Part shown: positions 59,248-64,000 of the stretch, one piece after another
How positions within the stretch are numbered: position 1 is the first letter of the stretch
Layout: the number at the start of each line of letters is the position of its first letter
Translations under genes and position numbers: made by a program
From: Oscillospiraceae bacterium
GTDB taxonomy: Bacteria; Bacillota; Clostridia; Oscillospirales; Ruminococcaceae
DNA: 64,000 nt
Direction: 5' to 3'
Assembly (NCBI GenBank): GCA_015067175.1
Contig: SVMX01000011.1
Span: 1-64,000 of the forward strand
Notes under the pieces: generated by a model
Databases searched by the model: none
What the model saw: only the letters and a program-made list of their open reading frames with translations
Told to the model about the DNA's origin: nothing

Positions 59248-59403
59248 AAATCTCCCTCGCGGCAGAATTTCTATGCCAGACATCATCTGCTGTGTCAGAA
59301 AACCTTGAAATACATCAAGTATTACTGCGGTTTTCTTCCTTGCATCTGATGCCTGTTATAAACGAAATTCTGCTCGTGTTCCGATTTTTAGAGGTTCCTT
59401 GCA
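59232..59403. repeat. 172-bp imperfect palindrome between the radical SAM gene and smc
   Basis: The segment is symmetrical around about 59317. The outermost 21-base arms (59232-59252 and 59383-59403) match at 19 positions when one is reversed and complemented. Inner arms match perfectly: 59262-59271 with 59364-59373 (10 bases) and 59297-59304 with 59329-59336 (8 bases). A last 5-bp palindrome is at 59304-59308/59315-59319. Such nested symmetry over 172 bp would fold into one long hairpin as RNA or cruciform. It has no T-tract and no coding potential of its own. It contains the last five codons and the TAA of the radical SAM gene. It resembles a MITE or palindromic intergenic repeat. Confidence 0.75.
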
Positions 59404-59443
59404 GAAAAACTGAAATGCCGTGATATGCGGCGAGAGGTAATGA

Positions 59444-62400
59444 ATGTTTTTTAAAACACTGGAAATACAAGGGTTCAAGTCCTTTGCGGACAAGACCGTA
59501 TTGAATTTCGACACAAAGACCACTGCTGTTGTCGGAAGCAACGGCAACGGTAAAAGTAATATAAGTGACGCGCTGCGCTGGGTAATGGGAGAGCAGGGCG
59601 CCAAAACTCTGCGCGGAGAGAAGATGGAGGACGTTATCTTCCACGGCACCGTAGAGCGCAAGCCCATGGGCTTTGCAAAGGTTGCGCTGACCATTGATAA
59701 TTGCGACAGGGCGCTTGGCGTTGACGCTGACGAGGTAGTCATATCCCGAAAGCTGTATCGCTCGGGTGAAAGTGAGTATCTTATAAACGGGCAGAAATCG
59801 CGTCTAAAAGATATTCAGGAGATGCTGATGGGCACGGGCCTTGGCAGAGATGGTTATTCCATTGTGGGACAGGGCAGAGTTGCGGAGATAGTAAACGCAA
59901 GAGGCTCACAGCGCCGCGAGATATTTGAGGAAGCGGCGGGCGTGTCGTTGTTTCTCCATAAAAAGGCGGAAGCTGAAAGACAGCTTGAACGCGCCGAGGA
60001 GAATATCACGCGCCAAAAGGACATAATCCGCGTTGACGAGGAGCGTCTGCCGATACTGAAAAAGCAGTCCGAAAAGGCGGCGCTTGCAGCGGAGCTTTAT
60101 GCGGAGAAAAAGGAGCTTGAGATATCGGTCAGCACGGCAAGGCTTTCACAGCAGCGTGACGGGCTGAAGAAGCTTGATGACGATCTGCTTTTAAACCGCG
60201 CTGAAAGTGAGCATTATGAGCATGATATAAAGAAGCTTGAGGAGGATATTGAGGAGTCCTCCGAAAAGCGCATGAGGATACAGGCAGAGCTTGAGCGCTT
60301 CCGCAGAAGCCGTCAGACGGTGAATGACGAGATAGCCGAACAACGCGCGAATATTCAGGTCTTAGAAAACGACCTGCGACATAACGAAGAGCGCCGCGAG
60401 GAGCTTTCAAAGCAGATAGCCGACGCTGAGAAGAGCAGCAGCGGCTTTGACGAGGAGATAAAGGCAGTCGAACTGAAGATAACCGAAAAGGAGCGCGAGC
60501 TTTCCGATATCGCGGAAAAGCGCACGCAGGCGCAGACTACGCTTTCGGATATCGAGGGCAGGAGCGCCGAGGCTGACAAGGCTTATTCAGAGCTTGACGC
60601 AGAGCTTGCGCGCTGCTATCGTGAAAAGAGCGAGGCTGCGATAAAGTCCTCGCAGGCAGAGCGTGCCGCAGAGGAAGCTGAGGAGCAAAAAAGAGTATTC
60701 CTTGAAGGACTCAGCGACAGCGAGGCAAAGCTTAAAGAATATAACGACGGTAAAGCGGCGGCAGGGGCTTCGCTGAAAGCTATTGCAGAAAAGCGCGATA
60801 CCACAAAAAATAAGCTGATGGGCTATGAAAGGCTTAGCGGCGGCAAAAAGCGCCGCATGGAGGAAGCGAAAGCGGCTCTTGACGAGGTGAGCTCACAGCT
60901 TGGCTCAAAGCAGCAGAGATATAATGTTCTTCGTGATGTCGAGAACAGCATGGAGGGCTACTACCGCAGCGTTAAGGAGCTTATAAAAGCCTCAAAATCG
61001 GGCAGAATAAGCGGTATTCACGGCATCGTTGCGGACATAATCAACGTTGATGAAAAGTACGTTACTGCGGTGGAAACAGTGCTTCAGTCGGTTATGCAGC
61101 ACATTATTGTTGACAATGAGGACACCGCAAAGCGCTGTATCAGATTTTTGAAGGAAACCAATGCGGGTCGTGCCACGATGCTCCCTATTTCGAGCATGAA
61201 AGGCCGCTCAATAAACGAGCCGCGCCTGTCCTCGGAGGAGGGCTTTGAGGGCATTGCAAGCGAGCTTGTGCAGTGCGATGATGAATATGCGGAGATAGTC
61301 AGATATCTGCTCGGCACTACTGCGGTGGTTGACGATATCGACACTGCCGCTTACATCGGCAAGCGCTACGGTAATAAATTCCGTATAGTTACGCTTGATG
61401 GTCAGGTGGTAAATGCGGGCGGCTCATTCACGGGTGGTAGTAAGGTCACGGGCAGCGGTATAATCTCCCGAAAGCAGGAGATAGAAGCGCTGTATAATGA
61501 GATAACCAAGCTTCGCCGAGAGCAGAACGAAAAGAACGAGGAATACAGTCAGTATCAGGCCGAGGCAGCGAAATTCTCTATCGAGATGGAGGGAATGCAG
61601 GAGGAGCTGCGCGACCTTGATAACGAGGAGATCCGCGTAAATGCCGAGCTTGCAAGACTTGACAGCCTTATTTCTCAGCTTTCACAGCAGGGAGAAACAG
61701 CGAAGCTTACTGTAGAGCGCTTTGACGCGCAGATAAAGCAGCAGCGCGGTATCATTGAGGAGAGCGCAAAGCTTACAGCTGAAAGTGATAAGGAGATATC
61801 CGCACTGGAGGCAAAGCTTTCCGAGTCGGATTCCGAGAGAAGCAGCACAGCGGAGCGCATAAGAGCGCTGTCCGATGAGATAGCGCAGCTGAATCTTTCT
61901 GAAGTCGCAGCGGCAAAGGATATAGACGCTTTCCGCGGCGAGATACGCGGTATTGAGAATAATCGCAGGCTGCTTATAGAAAACAGCGGCAACTACAAGG
62001 AAACCATGCAAAGACTGTCGGAAAGCGACGATGAGATACGTCTTGAAATAGAGCGTGTGAAGCTGTCTGTTCAAAAGCAGACCGAGAGCCTCAGCGAAAA
62101 TGACGATGATATACGCCGATGCTCCGAGGAAGTGACAGCGCTTGAGCAGAAGATAGAATCAATGCACCGCGATGTCAGAGAGGCTACCGACAACAAGGAG
62201 AAATTCAATCGTGAGGTGGCACGTCTGGAGGAGCGCCGCGCAGGCGTTCAAAAGGACTACGACAGCATCGTGAAGCTGCTTTACGAGCGGTATGAGCTTA
62301 CCGTTTCCATGGCGGTTGAGCAGGCGAAGCCGCTGGAAAACCTTATGGCGGCGGAAAACGAGCTATCCGAGCTTAACAGGCGCATAAGCGCACTTGGCAG

Positions 62401-63013
62401 CGTGAATATGGATTCCATTGAGGAATACCGCACGGTGGCTGAGAGATATGAGTTCCAGACGGCGCAGCTCAGCGACATCGAAAGCTCCAAGCGTGAGCTT
62501 GAAAAGCTTATCGAGCAGCTCACGGGCGACATCAAGACACGTTTCCTCAACAGCTTTGAGGAGATAAACCGCCATTTCGGAGAGATATTCGTCAGCGTTT
62601 TCGGAGAGGGCGCGCGCGCAGAGCTTGTGCTGACCGACCCCGACGATGTGCTTAATTCGGGCATCGAGATAAATGCCGCTCCTCCCGGAAAGGTGATAAA
62701 AAATCTTATCTCGCTTTCGGGCGGTGAGCAGACGATGGTCGCTATCACGATATATTTTGCGATACTTCGTCATCGTCCCACTCCGTTCTGTATGCTGGAC
62801 GAGGTGGACGCGGCGCTTGACGATGTGAACGTTGACAAATACATATCCTATCTTAGTCAGTTCAGCAATCACACTCAGCTTATGGTGATAACTCACCGTC
62901 GCGGTACTATCGAGGGCTGCGAGGTGCTTTACGGCGTATTCATGCAGGAAAAGGGCGTGTCCCGTCTGCTGCGCCGCGAGCTTACAGACGAGCTTGATGT
63001 AGAACTTAAATAA
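59444..63013 (+). CDS. smc: Chromosome segregation ATPase SMC
   Basis: SMC dimers with ScpA and ScpB form the condensin that organises and segregates the chromosome. The 1189-residue protein has the N-terminal Walker A VVGSNGNGKSNISDALRWVM (about 29-48) and long coiled coils (about 170-510 and 690-1020). A globular hinge (about 520-680, with GIHGIVADIINV and AGGSFTGGSKVTG) lies between them, and the C-terminal head carries the ABC signature LSGGEQ and Walker B MLDEVDAALDD. The length is typical. The start has a gagaggt site and lies 40 bases after the palindromic element. ftsY follows 11 bases downstream, as in most Firmicutes. Confidence 0.97.
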   Translation: MFFKTLEIQGFKSFADKTVLNFDTKTTAVVGSNGNGKSNISDALRWVMGEQGAKTLRGEKMEDVIFHGTVERKPMGFAKVALTIDNCDRALGVDADEVVISRKLYRSGESEYLINGQKSRLKDIQEMLMGTGLGRDGYSIVGQGRVAEIVNARGSQRREIFEEAAGVSLFLHKKAEAERQLERAEENITRQKDIIRVDEERLPILKKQSEKAALAAELYAEKKELEISVSTARLSQQRDGLKKLDDDLLLNRAESEHYEHDIKKLEEDIEESSEKRMRIQAELERFRRSRQTVNDEIAEQRANIQVLENDLRHNEERREELSKQIADAEKSSSGFDEEIKAVELKITEKERELSDIAEKRTQAQTTLSDIEGRSAEADKAYSELDAELARCYREKSEAAIKSSQAERAAEEAEEQKRVFLEGLSDSEAKLKEYNDGKAAAGASLKAIAEKRDTTKNKLMGYERLSGGKKRRMEEAKAALDEVSSQLGSKQQRYNVLRDVENSMEGYYRSVKELIKASKSGRISGIHGIVADIINVDEKYVTAVETVLQSVMQHIIVDNEDTAKRCIRFLKETNAGRATMLPISSMKGRSINEPRLSSEEGFEGIASELVQCDDEYAEIVRYLLGTTAVVDDIDTAAYIGKRYGNKFRIVTLDGQVVNAGGSFTGGSKVTGSGIISRKQEIEALYNEITKLRREQNEKNEEYSQYQAEAAKFSIEMEGMQEELRDLDNEEIRVNAELARLDSLISQLSQQGETAKLTVERFDAQIKQQRGIIEESAKLTAESDKEISALEAKLSESDSERSSTAERIRALSDEIAQLNLSEVAAAKDIDAFRGEIRGIENNRRLLIENSGNYKETMQRLSESDDEIRLEIERVKLSVQKQTESLSENDDDIRRCSEEVTALEQKIESMHRDVREATDNKEKFNREVARLEERRAGVQKDYDSIVKLLYERYELTVSMAVEQAKPLENLMAAENELSELNRRISALGSVNMDSIEEYRTVAERYEFQTAQLSDIESSKRELEKLIEQLTGDIKTRFLNSFEEINRHFGEIFVSVFGEGARAELVLTDPDDVLNSGIEINAAPPGKVIKNLISLSGGEQTMVAITIYFAILRHRPTPFCMLDEVDAALDDVNVDKYISYLSQFSNHTQLMVITHRRGTIEGCEVLYGVFMQEKGVSRLLRRELTDELDVELK

Positions 63014-63024
63014 ACGGAGGCAGT

Positions 63025-64000
63025 ATGGGCTTATTTGACAAATTCAAAAAGAAAAAGCAGGAAGATATCACAGAGCAGGAGGAGACTTTAAACGAGGCTT
63101 TCGAAACCGAAGAAGCGCCTGTTGAAGATACAGCTTTTGAGGAAGCTTACGAAGATGCTCCTGAAGAAAGTGATAATGCTCCCGAGCAGGAGGAAGAAGC
63201 TCCCGAGGAATACGAAAAGGCGGAGGAGGTTGAAGCTCCCGAGGAATACGAAAAGGCGGAGGAGGTTGAAGCTCCGGAGCCTAAAAAAGAGGGCTTTTTC
63301 GAGAAGCTGAAAAACGGACTTAAAAAGACAAAGGACGGCTTCCTCGGCAAGATAGAGCTGCTTATGAACAGCTTCACAAAGATAGATGAGGACTTCTTTG
63401 AGGAGCTGGAGGAGATGCTTATTCTCTCGGATATCGGCGCGGAAACATCGTGCGATATCTGTGATAAGCTGCGCTCCGAGGTAAAGCGCACTGGCGCTAC
63501 AGACCCGTCCGATGTCAAGCAGCTTCTGCGTGATATCATCGCTGAGATACTTACAGGCGAAAACGAGCTGAAGCTTGAAAGCTCGCCTGCTGTAATAATG
63601 GTCATCGGCGTAAACGGCGCGGGTAAGACCACGACAATAGGTAAGCTTGCGGCTAATTTGAAAGCACAGGGCAAGCGCGTTATCGTTGCGGCGGCGGATA
63701 CATTCCGTGCGGCGGCGATAGACCAGCTCAATGTCTGGACTGACCGCGCAGGCGTTGAGATAGTTAAGCACAGCGAGGGCAGCGACCCCGCGGCGGTAGT
63801 TTTTGACGCGATAAACGCGGCAAAGGCGCGTAATGCGGACGTTGTTCTTTGCGATACTGCGGGCAGACTTCATAACAAGAAAAATCTTATGGAGGAGCTT
63901 AAAAAGATAGCGCGTGTTATTACAAGAGAGCTTCCCGACGCTTCGATAGAAACGCTGCTGGTGCTTGACGCTACCACAGGACAAAATGCCGTAAATCAAG
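63025..64000 (+). CDS. ftsY: Signal recognition particle receptor FtsY (incomplete at the window end)
   Basis: FtsY is the membrane-associated GTPase that receives ribosome-SRP complexes for co-translational protein export. The visible 325 codons comprise an acidic N-terminal A-domain (1-95, including a 12-residue repeat), the N domain helix bundle (about 100-185) and the start of the G domain. The G domain shows [20 protein letters not shown] (G1), [11 protein letters not shown] (G2), CDTAGR (G3) and [10 protein letters not shown]. The G4 and C-terminal part lie beyond 64000. The start has a cggagg site. Confidence 0.96.
   Translation, partial: MGLFDKFKKKKQEDITEQEETLNEAFETEEAPVEDTAFEEAYEDAPEESDNAPEQEEEAPEEYEKAEEVEAPEEYEKAEEVEAPEPKKEGFFEKLKNGLKKTKDGFLGKIELLMNSFTKIDEDFFEELEEMLILSDIGAETSCDICDKLRSEVKRTGATDPSDVKQLLRDIIAEILTGENELKLESSPAVIMVIGVNGAGKTTTIGKLAANLKAQGKRVIVAAADTFRAAAIDQLNVWTDRAGVEIVKHSEGSDPAAVVFDAINAAKARNADVVLCDTAGRLHNKKNLMEELKKIARVITRELPDASIETLLVLDATTGQNAVNQ
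63196..63275 (+). repeat. 36-bp in-frame tandem repeat in the ftsY acidic domain
   Basis: Two identical 36-base units (63196-63231 and 63232-63267) plus eight bases of a third encode a duplicated acidic 12-residue segment [12 protein letters not shown]. This length variation lies in the weakly conserved A-domain, so it is expected to be tolerated. The perfect identity shows a recent duplication. Confidence 0.95.

Noticed and set aside
59229-59423. A 64-codon frame between the radical SAM gene and smc
   Set aside because: It is the translation of the palindromic element; it lacks a ribosome binding site and overlaps the preceding gene.

Overview
The window reads as chromosomal DNA of an anaerobic, low-to-mid GC Gram-positive bacterium of the class Clostridia, most like Ruminococcus and its relatives (Oscillospiraceae). 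The grounds are the single-copy Firmicutes genes (infC-rpmI-rplT, topA-trmFO, plsX-rnc, smc-ftsY, prfB, lon-engB), the clostridial pair of radical SAM genes (TIGR03960 and TIGR03936 families), a B12-dependent methionine synthase without a reactivation domain, acetate kinase, and strong AGGAGG-type ribosome binding sites. The genus is an inference; there is no rRNA gene here to settle it.

Layout. 1-1.5 kb: the decayed end of an integrative element (sigma-like regulator plus the C-terminal part of a large serine recombinase), followed by tRNA-Thr(GGT) on the minus strand. 1.8-10 kb (+): a 55-residue protein, an EamA transporter, a MATE exporter, a MoxR ATPase / DUF58 / membrane-protein trio, and metH. 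10-15.8 kb (-): ackA, then a five-gene operon ending in nadA. 16-17.3 kb (+): an NfeD-like protein and a PAP2 phosphatase. 17.3-24.9 kb (-): envelope lipoproteins, an SGNH hydrolase, the radical SAM pair, a substrate-binding lipoprotein, a DUF815 ATPase and a tRNA-dihydrouridine synthase. 25-30 kb (+): DUF1624 protein, lon, engB, a 34-residue membrane peptide, DUF624 protein. 30-31.5 kb (-): a PdaA-like deacetylase and an MnmM-like methyltransferase.

31.6-38.7 kb (+) is the most accessory-looking stretch: a TetR regulator, three acetyltransferase genes, a cysteine-rich KTR protein, a membrane chemoreceptor, DUF998, VOC, DUF3795, DUF2087 and P-loop proteins, and two very small ORFs. 38.8-48.1 kb (+): prfB, an RlmD-like methyltransferase, a second chemoreceptor with a divergent signalling tip, a DUF4097 pair, a YjbQ protein, and a glycosyltransferase/YfhO pair like the CsbB-YfhO teichoic-acid glycosylation pair. 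A MalT-type LuxR regulator lies opposite (48.1-50.6 kb). 50.7-64 kb (+): infC (apparently starting on ATC), rpmI, rplT, an rRNA methyltransferase, topA, trmFO, plsX, rnc, a radical SAM gene, a long palindromic element, smc and the first part of ftsY.

Fifteen candidate promoters have -35/-10 hexamers separated by 17 bp; five of them match the vegetative consensus perfectly. The least explained structures are the 172-bp imperfect palindrome at 59232-59403, which supplies the stop codon of the upstream gene, the hairpin leader in front of the first chemoreceptor, and the micro-ORFs at 29057 and 36545-36798. I saw no CRISPR array, rRNA operon, complete insertion sequence or defence system.
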